Below, in pieces: positions 54,746 through 64,000 of a stretch of DNA of 64,000 nucleotides; within the stretch, counting starts at the first letter, position 1, and each line of letters opens with the position of its first letter. The position numbers and the translations under genes are program-made. The notes below the pieces were generated by a model. The model was not told the DNA's origin. It did no database searches and saw only the letters and a list, made by a program, of their open reading frames with translations. Where the stretch lies: positions 3,420,282 through 3,484,281 of the forward strand of contig NC_049983.1 in assembly GCF_000003815.2 (NCBI RefSeq), given 5' to 3'. The DNA is from Branchiostoma floridae (taxonomy: Eukaryota > Chordata > Leptocardii > Amphioxiformes > Branchiostomatidae).

Positions 54746-57301
54746 GCTATGGGTTTCCTCCCGTAGGATACCCATAGTACAATAGGCATCAGGCGATGCG
54801 AGGATAGCGATATGAGCTTCGGTGACGTGTCGACCCATTGACAGAACTGCATCTGTGACGTTGACGTAGGTCCTCAAACCTTGGTCAGAAGGCTTGGAAA
54901 CCAAAGCTGTCCTCAACTGTCTACGGGCCTTTATACCCTGGACTTCGGAGGCGTTTCTGTAAAAGTTCTTAATCTGGACCTTGGTCTCTTCAGACGATCC
55001 ATATGTGGCGACGGGTCTTATATACGGGTGTCTGCTTGAAGTTGTAGTGTTATAACGGACTGCCCGTCGATTCTGCAGCCACCCCCTATTCCTAAGGACA
55101 CGATGCAAAAACTCGGCAACATCATCATAGAAAGGCATGGGTCCGCTCTCCTCATCATCTGGGATCTCACTGTAGGTATGTCGTGAGGAAGGCAGAGGGC
55201 GCTGTGGAGAGGCTTCTTGATCTGGGAAATCCCCGTATGAGCTCGGGAGAACAGGCAGGGGGCGCTGTGCGGCTGCTATGTGATCTGGGATGTCACTGTA
55301 GGCGGGCTCGATGGACAGTACGGCCGGCAATGACCTACAGGATGACGCATCGTCTGCGGCGCCCCCACGTGAGCATGTTACGGTAGGCAGAGAAGCCGCT
55401 CGTACTAATCCGGGAATCGCGACATCCGGAATATCCCAGTATATATTTGGGAGACCAGGCAAAGGCCTCTGAGCAGCCGCTATGTCATCTGGGATCTCAC
55501 AGTAAGTAGGCTGGACGGAATGCAGGACAGCGGGCAATGACCTACAGGAGGCTACGTCATCCAAAATCATCTCTCGCGAGCATGTAGGGAGAGAAGCTGA
55601 CCTAATCAAACCGGGAAAGGCAACCGCAGCTGGAATTGTGAAAATGTGTTCATTGTCGCTGGCTCTCACATCATCGGCTTTAAAATGTGCTTTGCGCAGC
55701 TTTAATACCAACACTACAAGGGACAACAGTACCAGAATAGAAACTGCCGAGACAAAAACTGATATGACACCGTCTGGTGGTGGTGGTACTTCTGCTCTAG
55801 GTGTGGTATGTAATTGCGGTGTAAAGGTGTCTCCTCGTTCTGCAGATGTGTATTTTTGTTTCGTATATGCAGTGTAGTTCGTCAGGTGGTTGGAGTTTTC
55901 AGTACCTCTACTGTAAGTATTTGTTGTAGTGTCACTAGTGTGTGTCTTACATTGAGTCTGTTGAATGCTAAAGAATAAGTCGGCATGTTCATTTTTGGTG
56001 AGGAGAATGCAGGTGATGTTTTTTGCATTGTCATTGTTAGTGTTGTTTTTGTTGCATCCTGACTCTGTTGTTGTGTGTGTGTTTGAGACATGTGCCTGGA
56101 AAAATGACATGGCAACACCATCAAAGCTTGTATTCCCTTTGGCCATAGAAACTAATCGAAATATTGAGTGTCCCTCAAGGTTCAGTGTCATGCCCCCATC
56201 GTATTCCCAAACCCGTCTGCACTGCTCAAGCGTGTTGGGAGTAGGTGTGTCTGCCAGAGGGCCAGGAGCTAAGACAACTACAGGGGCCAGGATGGAGATC
56301 TTGTTTAGGGAACGACCCCGAGGCAAGGTGCCACACGTTTTGCCAGGGTTGACATTTTTCAAGTTGACGTTACGACGCACATCGTCCGATGAGTCAAACA
56401 GCCATCCAAATGAGAATTCATTAGCATTGTGTCTGACACAGAAGATAAATTGTGGCACCTCAACAACCAATGTTACTGCCCTGCTGATTAGATGGCGTAA
56501 CCGGTGTAGGCTCCACATCATCCCATGTGGCTCTGCATCATAGACAGATGCCAACACGCCACTGCTGATATGGAGCCTTAACAACGATGTCTTTCCCAGA
56601 AACACTGATTCATCCAAACATGACAGAGCATTTCCACTCAGGTCCAACCTTCCCAATTGTAGGTGTTGAAATGACTCGGGAGAAATGCTATTTATTGCAT
56701 TTGAACTTAGGTTCATGATCAAGCTGCCTTTCAGTCCAAAGAGCCAGACAGAGTCCACAACCTATAACAGATTGTTATCTAGATCCAACATATGTAGGCA
56801 GGTCAGGTGTACGAAGCTCCCTGGCTCTATATTATAGATGTTGTTGTTGGACAAGACCAGAGCCACAAGACTCTCCAACCCAGTGAACCAGGTCTGCTTC
56901 ACACTTGTTAAGCTGTTCGAATCTAGGAACAGTTTGTAGAGACCGGAAAACCCAGAGAATGTTTCGTTCTCTATGTCAGCAATCCTTGTATCTATCAAAG
57001 CCAAAGTGTTGACCACAGAATGGTCAAGCATCGTCAAGCTCTTTGCCGACAGGATGTGGAATGGGTATCCCCTAATGGCAATATGTCGGACCCCAGCAAA
57101 GAAAGAAAATGGACTTCCTGTGATAACAGCCTCATTCGGGACATTACATATGAGGCATGTGGATAGACCAGGCGTCCATGTGTTGAAACCTGCCTTACTC
57201 CTGCCAGACATACATTCTTGCCATCCGGCCTTCCTACACCGATGAAAATGCGGGCTACTTGTAGCTGCACAGGCCGCAGCTAAGAGAAGCAACAACAACA
57301 T
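53897..57301 (-). pseudogene. LRR transmembrane receptor-like protein, single exon, one internal stop
   Basis: One uninterrupted reading frame of 1135 codons except for a TAG at 56762-56764 (codon 180). It starts at ATG 57301 with a signal peptide (MLLLLLLAAACAATSS); the in-frame GTG further upstream is not used here. Residues about 60-250 are leucine-rich repeats (for example LVALVLSNNNIYNIEPGSF, LIMNLSSNAINSISPESF), then a Cys-containing Ser/Thr/Asn-rich ectodomain, a transmembrane helix at about 509-532 (SAVSILVLLSLVVLVLKL) and a roughly 600-residue cytoplasmic tail. The tail has YxxIPD motifs (YCEIPDD, YSDIPDH, YSEIPDD) and ends in ten 28-residue repeats (NTYWPWEISGEEACNTPRRA type). The stop falls inside an LRR and replaces one residue, so it could be a null allele, sequencing error or readthrough site. 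It is probably a cell-surface recognition receptor; ligand unknown. Confidence 0.75.
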
Positions 57302-57534
57302 GACAGCGTTCTCCCTCACACCACCTCTGGCTCAGTCGTATCTTTCATACAAATAACGACTAGTCTGGATGCCGAACAGTTTCCAGGACCTACAGAAGCC
57401 AACTCCTCGGCTCCAGGGCCAACATGCCACCCGAAGAAAGTCTACCTCAGGTCCTCCTGAGTTGCACTATTGATGCTATTGAGTTGGGGGGGGGGGGGTC
57501 TGGCATTCAGGCTAAGTAATGATCTGTCACTTAC
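57302..57534. other. Spacer upstream of the LRR gene
   Basis: Contains a poly-G run near 57487-57498. No TATA box was evident on the minus strand. Confidence 0.5.
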
Positions 57535-57588
57535 CTGCAGTTGACGTCTGTGTACGTGTTCCGCACGTCTTTAAACATCAGAAACGAG
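57535..57588 (-). CDS. Candidate exon, 54 bp
   Basis: Strong acceptor ('tctttcttcacag') and donor ('ctgcag|gtaagtg') bound a segment open only in one frame: SFLMFKDVRNTYTDVNC, phase 2 at both ends. It may be a non-coding first exon of the LRR gene or an exon of a secreted-protein gene lying further right. No family was recognised. Splice-site quality is the main support. Confidence 0.35.
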
Positions 57589-57639
57589 CTGTGAAGAAAG
57601 AGAGAGATCTCGATCTGGTTTAGCTCATCGAAAATGTAT

Positions 57640-57875
57640 TTTACACTGGTTTTAACAGAGAAGATTTAGACTCTAGATACAGTAGCTGTAGGCTCATTGT
57701 GCAGGGGAAATCCCTCCTGGATGTTTTAACGTCCAAAATTAAATTTGGGCTCTGGCTAAACGCTGTAACGTTTTCCAGCAGATTGCCAAGCGCGTGAGCG
57801 ATACAGCCGGGATTCGAACTTACAGCTTCTTACTCCAGAGGAAGGGCCGTTAACCACAGGACTCTGCACGCAGCT
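57640..57875 (-). repeat. tRNA-derived SINE (fragment)
   Basis: On the minus strand an A-box-like 'tgtggttaacgg' and a B-box-like 'aagttcgaatccc' (about 57856-57808) are spaced as in a tRNA, followed by a body with 'ggacgttaaaacatccagg'. Similar body sequence ('ggataggacgttaaaaggagg') occurs at 59430. It is not foldable as an intact tRNA. Confidence 0.55.
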
Positions 57876-59330
57876 GTCGGTCGGCTGAGAGCTCCTTTTC
57901 TTAGTTGTAACAATAATTCTTCGTATATGCACGTAACAAGCTCTACACAACACAACAGACTGTGGTGGCGTCTATGCGTACACTGCGATTGTTTTCCGGA
58001 CTGATAATTTGGCAGTGTCATGTCCGTACCCTTAGAGCACTGGATCATGGAAATGAAGTTTCTAGTACCCGGGGGTTGTTATTGTGTGAGAGCTGCGCCT
58101 AAACGTGCTTCCTTATCTTCAGACTAATCTCATAAAGTTTCCTATTTATCATGCGTAAGCATAGGTCCTCCTATATGAGTGATAGTTCACAAGAAGCAAA
58201 ACGACTGTGTGGTTTATTTGTTTTACAGTCGGAACATATCATTATCACGAGACAGCATGTGTAAATTTCTGAAATGTAGCTTTTTCGTTCACGGTCCGAA
58301 GCGGGTTGTAATTGTCATTAACTGCAAAATGTTTTATGTGCTTCATTTCTTAGTAATTATTTTTGTCTAAGAGATTTGATGCTTCAGAAATATTTCAACG
58401 TAATTTCAACCTTTAAATATTTGTCCAGTTGCGTAATTCTTTGCAAATATTCATGATTGAGCATATGACATTTTCTTCCATTATTTTTCACCTTTGGGTT
58501 GTTATGGTATAAGATCTGCGGCTTAACGTGCCTCTTTATCTTCAGACTACTCTCATGAAGTAATATTGATAATCATTATTATTATTATTAATTTATTATA
58601 ATTAATAATGATAATAATTCATTAGTAATTTATTATCATTTATATATTTACTAATTAAGTAAATATAAGGTCTTTGCACTGTATACTTTACAAAAAACTT
58701 TATTTTAATTTTTTTGTTTGTTTTAGAGCCGGGACATGTCATTTTCATGTCTATATTTCTGAACTGTTGCGTAAATCCTTGTAATTGAATGAGATACAGG
58801 TTTTTCGTCCAAAGTCAACGAGAGGGTTGTCATTGTCATTACCTGCAAATGTTGTCTATTCCTTACTTTTCTTAGTTGTAATTATTTCGTCTAAGAGATT
58901 TGTTGCTTTGGAAATATCTTAACGTTATTTCAACCTTCTGAATATTTTTCTAGCTGTGTAAACCTTTACAAATATTCATTATGGAGTATATTATATTTTT
59001 GATAGTTTCTTTCATTATTTTTCACCTTTGTGCACTTTTATGGACTCACGATTGTCCAGAGGATGGTCAAAATATACAGACAATAGGGCCGGAGTAGCAG
59101 TTTTATTGGGGCAAACCAAAATTACAATTTTGAAATGAGGCAAATAATTGTACATATTTCCAAAATTGAAAGAATCGCATCGATGATTGAAAATCATTCC
59201 AAATAATATTTTCGTAAAATCTAAAATAAAATAAAATTTTCATTTTTAATTAAGCTAAAAAAATTGTGACTTTACATATCAAACTTTAGGTTATTACAAA
59301 TTATTCTAAAGCCCTCTCAGTAACTCTGTG
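57876..59330. other. Non-coding, internally duplicated
   Basis: 58080-58480 and 58490-58975 share ordered blocks: 'gcgcctaaacgtgcttccttatcttcagact' against 'gcggcttaacgtgcctctttatcttcagact', 'gacatgtcatt'-like, 'ctaagagatttgatgctt' against 'ctaagagatttgttgctt', and 'aaatattcat'. This indicates an old tandem duplication of about 420-540 bp. No genes supported. Confidence 0.55.
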
Positions 59331-59334
59331 AGTC

Positions 59335-59535
59335 TCGTAGCCTTCGAATCCTTGGGGAAGGCACTTTACACGAGTTTCCTCACTTCACTCAGGTGAAAAT
59401 GAGTACATAGCTTCGGCTAGGGTAGTCCCTCGGATAGGACGTTAAAAGGAGGTCCTGTATTCTGGGAGAGCCAGATACTGGGCACGTAAGAGAACCCGCC
59501 ACACTTATCGCAAAAGAGTAGGGGACATTTCCGGT
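59335..59535 (+). repeat. SINE-like conserved body
   Basis: Carries 'gggaaggcactttacacg', 'cctcacttcactcaggtg', 'gagtacatagcttcggct', 'cggataggacgttaaa' and 'ggcacgtaagagaaccc', an ordered block common as an interspersed repeat in marine invertebrates. It lies 1.5 kb from the tRNA-like head at 57.8 kb and probably belongs to a related family. Next to it, 59575-59660 forms an inverted repeat around 'tggaacaa'. Confidence 0.5.
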
Positions 59536-59859
59536 GTGAGTTGATCAAACCATTCCGGCTTATTTGTAACTTTCTAACAAATGCTATGTTTAGTTTTTTG
59601 TTCCATAACATTAAGTGCTTAATATAATGTTATGGAACAATAACCTAAATATAGCATTTGTCAGAATGTTACAAATATCTGGGAATATTTTCTAGATGTG
59701 AAACAATCGTTGTTCGATATACATGTACTTGCCATTAATTTTTAATGCACCAGACTCGGTCTTTCATGCCATCACGACCCAAACGAGAATATGGGCACGT
59801 ACTGTAGATCTTGCAATATTCGAGGTGTCTTAAATTTGTTCGCGTTTTTTGGCGACTGA

Positions 59860-60318
59860 CGTCTCAATTTAATACCTGTTCTACTGTATGTTGCTGAGAC
59901 ATGGAGAACAACAGCTGGCATAACAAAGAAAGTACAAACATTCATCACGCCTGCTTACGGAGATATTGAAAATCTACTGGCCAAACACCATCCGTAAATG
60001 AAGAACTATGGCAACGCACCGGACAGGTACCAGTAGGGGTAGAAATACTACGTAAGCGGTGGATCTGGGTGGGTCACATCCTGCGCAAGCCAGCCTCAAG
60101 CACAGTGAGGGAAGCCTTCACATGGAACCCCACAGGAAAGCGCAAGAGGGGAAGACCTAGAAACACCTGGAGGCGAAGCCTGGAGGCGGACATGAGGGAG
60201 TCTGGCTACACATGGGAACAGCTGGAGGAAATAGCCCAGGACCGCCGGAGGTGGAAGCAGCTAGTTCGTGGCCTATGCCCAAGGATGGGCAGTAGGCCCA
60301 AGTAAGTAAGTAAGTCTC
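59860..60318 (+). pseudogene. LINE 3' end (RT C-terminal region) with (TAAG)n tail
   Basis: Plus-strand pieces read 'VLLYVAETWRTTAGITKK' (usually YGCETWR), then after frameshifts 'RWIWVGHILRKPASSTVREA', 'TGKRKRGRPRNTWRRSLEAD' and 'WEQLEEIAQDRRRWKQLV'. This is the C-terminal part found in many RTE-like and related non-LTR elements. It ends just before a TAAGTAAGTAAG tail. Truncated, with stops. Confidence 0.85.
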
Positions 60319-60807
60319 AATTCAAAACACATTACACTGGTTACAGCATGTTCTGACTTCCTTTACTACTAGTACAGTATAAGCTGCGAAGTCCGGACAA
60401 CCAGATATTATTGAATATGTACATTATTTTAGTATTTCGCAAACACGATTTTACAGTATCTTTCTGTAAACTAGTCTGAAATACTAGAGCATGAGCATCG
60501 TGCAAATATGGCATATACGTCAGATAGGGCTATATTATCCGTTTAAACGTTAACGAATATTGATACAGAGTACAATAGGCAACATGAGGAGAAATATCTT
60601 TGTGCAGAAAATATAAGTTTTGGTCGGGTAATGTATATAAAGGCCTGCATACGTCAGTGTATATAAACTGTTGCAAGTAAGTTTGTGTGTCTGTTTTTGT
60701 GACTGTGCACGTGTGTTTGTTTGTGCGTTTGTGTGTGTGTGTATGTATGTTTTTGTGTGCGGGTAGGTAGATATATGTGTGTGTGTGTGTATGGCAAGCA
60801 TTGTTAA
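60319..60807. other. Non-coding with (GT)n microsatellite
   Basis: 60680-60792 is an imperfect (GT)n/(GTTT)n tract. Nothing else supported. Confidence 0.6.
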
Positions 60808-61400
60808 TTATATTTCAGCCATACCATAGGTATGGTGAAATATATTGTATTCGTAATGTTTCTTCTTTCTTTCTTTCTCCAGACGCATCTTCAAAATACG
60901 TTATCTCCGTTGTTCCTAGACCAAATGACCTGAAATTTGGCACAAGGGTAGAGTGGGCCAATGCCCTCAGATTTTTTTTTCTTTCATTTTTTTTCATATC
61001 TGCCATTAAAATGATTTTATTGAGGTTTTTGGCACTTTTAATGTAGATTTTGGATCCCTGTACCCTGGTATTGCAGCCGAATGACCTGTAATTTGGTACA
61101 GATATGCTTTCATCATATGTCCACATAGATTCAATAACAGTTTTGGCATATGGTACAACAAAGTGCTTAATTTTGTGATTTTTGGCCATTTAAAAAAAGA
61201 ACAACGACGTTTTAGGCTCCTGTACCCTCTTTTTACAATCGAATGACCTAAAACTATATATATATAGCAGTGCCCTGCACATATGCGCACATGGATCCAA
61301 TAACAAAATGCTTAATTTTGCGATTTTTTTTGGCTCCTGTAACCTCGTTTCACAACCAAATGACCTGAAATTTGGTAAAGGGGTGCTCTAGATATTTATT
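60808..61400 (+). repeat. Second copy of the hairpin-head repeat (compare 8711-9318)
   Basis: Begins 'ttatatttcagccatacc' - ata - 'ggtatggtgaaatatat', a near-perfect palindrome, then (TTTC)n, 'aaatgacctgaaatttggcac' and 'ctgtaccctggtatt' units at about 61055 and, degraded, 61215 and 61335. Order and spacing match the 8.7-kb copy. Confidence 0.8.
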
Positions 61401-62085
61401 CAAATGACCCATGTATAATATTTGGCATAAACTATCTTAAAATTATATATTTGGGGATTTTTTTGGTCATTTTCCAATGACCGGAGAGGTCAATGACCCC
61501 AAGGTCGTTAAATATAACTTAATAAAAAACGTATTTGGCAACCATTCATGCCGGCTAATTCAATTTTCTGAGTAGGCTAGGGCTTCCAATCAGCGAGCCT
61601 GTTGTTATCTAGAAGAGCCCATTCCTGTACAGAGGGGTTATGTTTTTGAGTGGGAGTATTTTGAGACTGGTCGATTTTGCAATGTTACGTGGGATGTGCT
61701 GGAATAATTCATTCTTGCACGGAGGGGGGATTTTTACAAAATGAATAATTTTTGGACTTCCATTATATCGATTATGTCAAAGTCCTATTTTAGCGGATGT
61801 ATTTTTGCACTGGTCCACTTTACATAGGGGTATCACAGGAAGAGTGCATTCTTGGACGGAGGGGGATTTTTTCAAATTCAGTTTTGGATGGGTGATCATT
61901 CAAAATTCCAATTTTAGCAGAAGTGTTTTTTGACTGGTCTATTGTGCAAATTCCAATGGAGTGCACTGAAAGAGTCCATTCTTGCACGGGGTAATTTTGT
62001 AAGATTCCTTTTTGGACTAAACTGTGCTTAGTAAAAGTGATTTCTAAGCAGAAGTGTTTCACACATGGGTGATTTTGGAAATGTC
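61401..62085. repeat. Diverged tandem repeat of about 120-130 bp
   Basis: Units share 'tgcactggtccattttgc'-like, 'gtgctggaataattcattcttgcacgg' and 'gggggattttt' blocks at about 61665, 61805, 61935 and 62060. No frame is conserved. Confidence 0.5.
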
Positions 62086-62087
62086 TA

Positions 62088-62473
62088 TTGTTGCATGGGG
62101 AGGGATATGGCTGAAATATGCTGTATTTGCTTTCAAACAAATGTCGGCCTTTCTAGTTAAGGTACTGTTTCCCTAAAAACTTCGACTGTTGCGTGTTATT
62201 TACCTTGCGCGGTCAAACAGGTGGAGAACACCACAAGGATAAACATCAGTCATAAAACAGCCATGTTATTCCAGCCTGTTTTCCAGCAAACTATCTCCTG
62301 TGCAGACTAGACATGCTACACACCGCCCCGGTGCCCTCTGATGGTGCTCATAGACCATTCAGCCTTGTACTTTGAAATAATAAAAAGAAAAGAAAGAAAA
62401 AAACTAGAAAGGCCGACATTTGCTTAAGAGCAAATACAGCATATTTTAGCCATACCCCTTCCCACGCAACATT
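62088..62473. repeat. Inverted repeat, 70-bp arms with 240-bp interior
   Basis: Left arm 62088-62158 ('gctgaaatatgctgtatttg', 'atgtcggcctttctagtt') pairs with right arm 62402-62473 ('aactagaaaggccgacat', 'aaatacagcatattttag'). It may be a small DNA element. The interior has no coding frame. Confidence 0.6.
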
Positions 62474-64000
62474 GGACTGTTCCAAATCACCCCTGCGCAA
62501 AAATGGAACATCCTCTTAACAGTACATTATCCCCCAAAGTGGACTGGTATTGTGACTTGATTCCAGGTAAAGATAGAGCTTGCTTCTATTTTTCAGAAAA
62601 TGACAATAATCACACCTTCCATTTAGAAAATTTTCATCATGATTGAAAATTGTTGAATGACTTCATGTAATGTCATTAACAATTTTCAGTACGATAACTA
62701 GGTGTAAGTTTTAAAAAAGTACAAGCTCCTTGTGATGTGGGTACATTTATTATTGCAGTGAACTTTTTTTATTCAAGTAGGGCATACGATTTAATAATTA
62801 TCAAGCAGGTGCAGGTACTGTAGGAGCGTTTGTTTTCTTCAAGCTGTAAAACTGTAAAACTGTTTTACTTTGTATGCAATCAGCCATCGAGCCTATTCTT
62901 ATTTTAGTTTAACAACTCAGTCCTGCCAGACCCGGAAGATACGATTGAACCTTGTTCGAGGATTTATTTTCGTCTGTCTGGTCAGTCTGTTCATACCCTG
63001 GCGCTGAGAGTGTTTTATTGGGCTGAAACTCTGGCAGTTTAAGGTTACTTACAATTTAAATGTTCAAAGTTTATGTCAAACAACAACAGCACAAGGAACA
63101 CATACATTTGCTCTGGAGAAAATACAGCAGTTTTCGCAAGTTCCAGTCCAGTGATAGAAATGTGGCCACTATAGATAGGTGGTCACTATAGAGAAAAATG
63201 CTGATCTATTGACTAGGAGCCATACGTTACACATGATTTCAGTACACTGATCATTAATCATATAAACATTGCACAGGTAAGCCAATTGTTTAGATGTACA
63301 ATTAAGTTCAAATAATTCTGAAGAGAAATATTGATGAGAAAATAATCATTCTCGCCACTGTCTAACTTATAATTACGTATCAAAACTAAACGCAGATTTT
63401 CTAACTAACGCACCTTTCGCCGACTTCATCAAAGGACCGCCGGCTATCAATCAAACACGGCTGTTGATTAGACTTAGAGTTTCAAACAGTCATGTGCTGT
63501 GTGCCAGTTGACAGCGAACTTCATGCTACGTGATGTTTTACATTGCTTGGACCTTCTTTCCTACAGCGGTGCTTCTACAAAATATTTAGACTGTAACACT
63601 GAGTCCCACGTGTTTTATAGAATAGAATTTGACGCAGAACAGCGTTTTTTGCTGGGTATTTTTCTTGAAACATGTCCGTGGGAATATCAGCGAGGCGGCG
63701 ACGTAGGGATTTCAGACCGTCAACAAAAGTCGCACGGCGGCTAACGGCGCAGCGAAGATACTAGCGCTATAAATAAGCGCTTCAACTAAGGATGGCAACC
63801 CGTACAATATTTTTGTATACTGTTGAGCTAAGTAAAGTTTGTTGTTTATGAGGTTTTTGTTGGCTATGAAGCTTTGACCCGAAATATTTTAGTCAAACAG
63901 AAGAGAAGTAAGTGACTGCTACGATTATCGTAGATATGGCCCTAAAAAAACTGATAAAAGAAGCCTTCTCAATAGTCTAAAATGCAAGAGCTTCGGGGGG
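62474..64000. other. Non-coding, unassigned
   Basis: An 81-codon plus-strand frame (63499-63744) without recognisable motif. A TATAAATA at 63768-63775 sits in a short palindrome ('agcgctataaataagcgct'). Not enough to call a gene. Confidence 0.4.

Noticed and set aside
55965-56543. 192-codon plus-strand frame
   Set aside because: Antisense shadow of the LRR protein coding frame.
63768-63775. Core promoter (TATAAATA) near the right edge
   Set aside because: No first exon, start codon with coding frame or donor site follows before the window ends.

Overview
The window reads as a euchromatic piece of an invertebrate chordate genome, most probably amphioxus (Branchiostoma). The reasons are: GT-AG introns in short coding exons; secreted multidomain genes joined by phase-1 introns (WxxW, VWA and WAP modules); a lancelet-style leucine-rich-repeat receptor with repetitive cytoplasmic tail; dense small inverted-repeat DNA transposons and fragments of several LINE clades; and minisatellites that cover exon-intron junctions, a peculiarity I recall being reported ('mirage' minisatellites) for the amphioxus Adh locus. 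Species is inferred, not proven. There is one 100-base N gap (45772-45871).

Left part (1-18.2 kb): almost all repeats. A 158-bp satellite (1.8-5.2 kb), a 111-bp minisatellite (5.2-5.66 kb), a Harbinger-like element (7.2-7.8 kb), a LINE 3' end (10-10.9 kb), a small hairpin element (11.2 kb), a four-copy diverged tandem repeat (12.4-13.2 kb), a possible two-exon gene end (13.3-14.3 kb), a broken P2X7-type cysteine domain (16.0-16.4 kb), and a mosaic of duplicated SINE-bearing segments (16.8-19.3 kb).

Centre (18.2-30 kb): a compact gene with promoter, 5'UTR exon and three coding exons encodes an 89-residue secreted precursor with a hexa-arginine basic segment and an acidic tail, laid out like an antimicrobial-peptide precursor. 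Its exon 2 lies inside a nearly perfect 1.2-kb inverted duplication whose 265-bp spacer holds exon 3 and the poly(A) signals. Next come an L1/Tx1-like LINE interrupted by a TTAA-flanked piggyBac-type element, and a CR1/L2-like LINE with reverse transcriptase.

Right part (31-64 kb): a minus-strand gene (about 48.1 to 32.9 kb and beyond) encodes two WxxW domains, a lustrin-like Cys module, one VWA domain and a WAP domain; exon phases agree through both WxxW domains and from the Cys module to the WAP exon. Five of its introns carry minisatellites that copy the adjacent exon edge with its splice site. An 8.3-kb intron inside the VWA domain holds an 8-copy, about 370-bp satellite built on a hairpin element. 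Upstream on the same strand lies a single-exon LRR transmembrane protein (57.3-53.9 kb) with a ten-copy 28-residue cytoplasmic repeat and one internal stop codon. The final 6 kb is repeats and LINE fragments.

The genes show no operon-like relation; the unifying theme is recent tandem and inverted duplication, repeatedly at exon borders.
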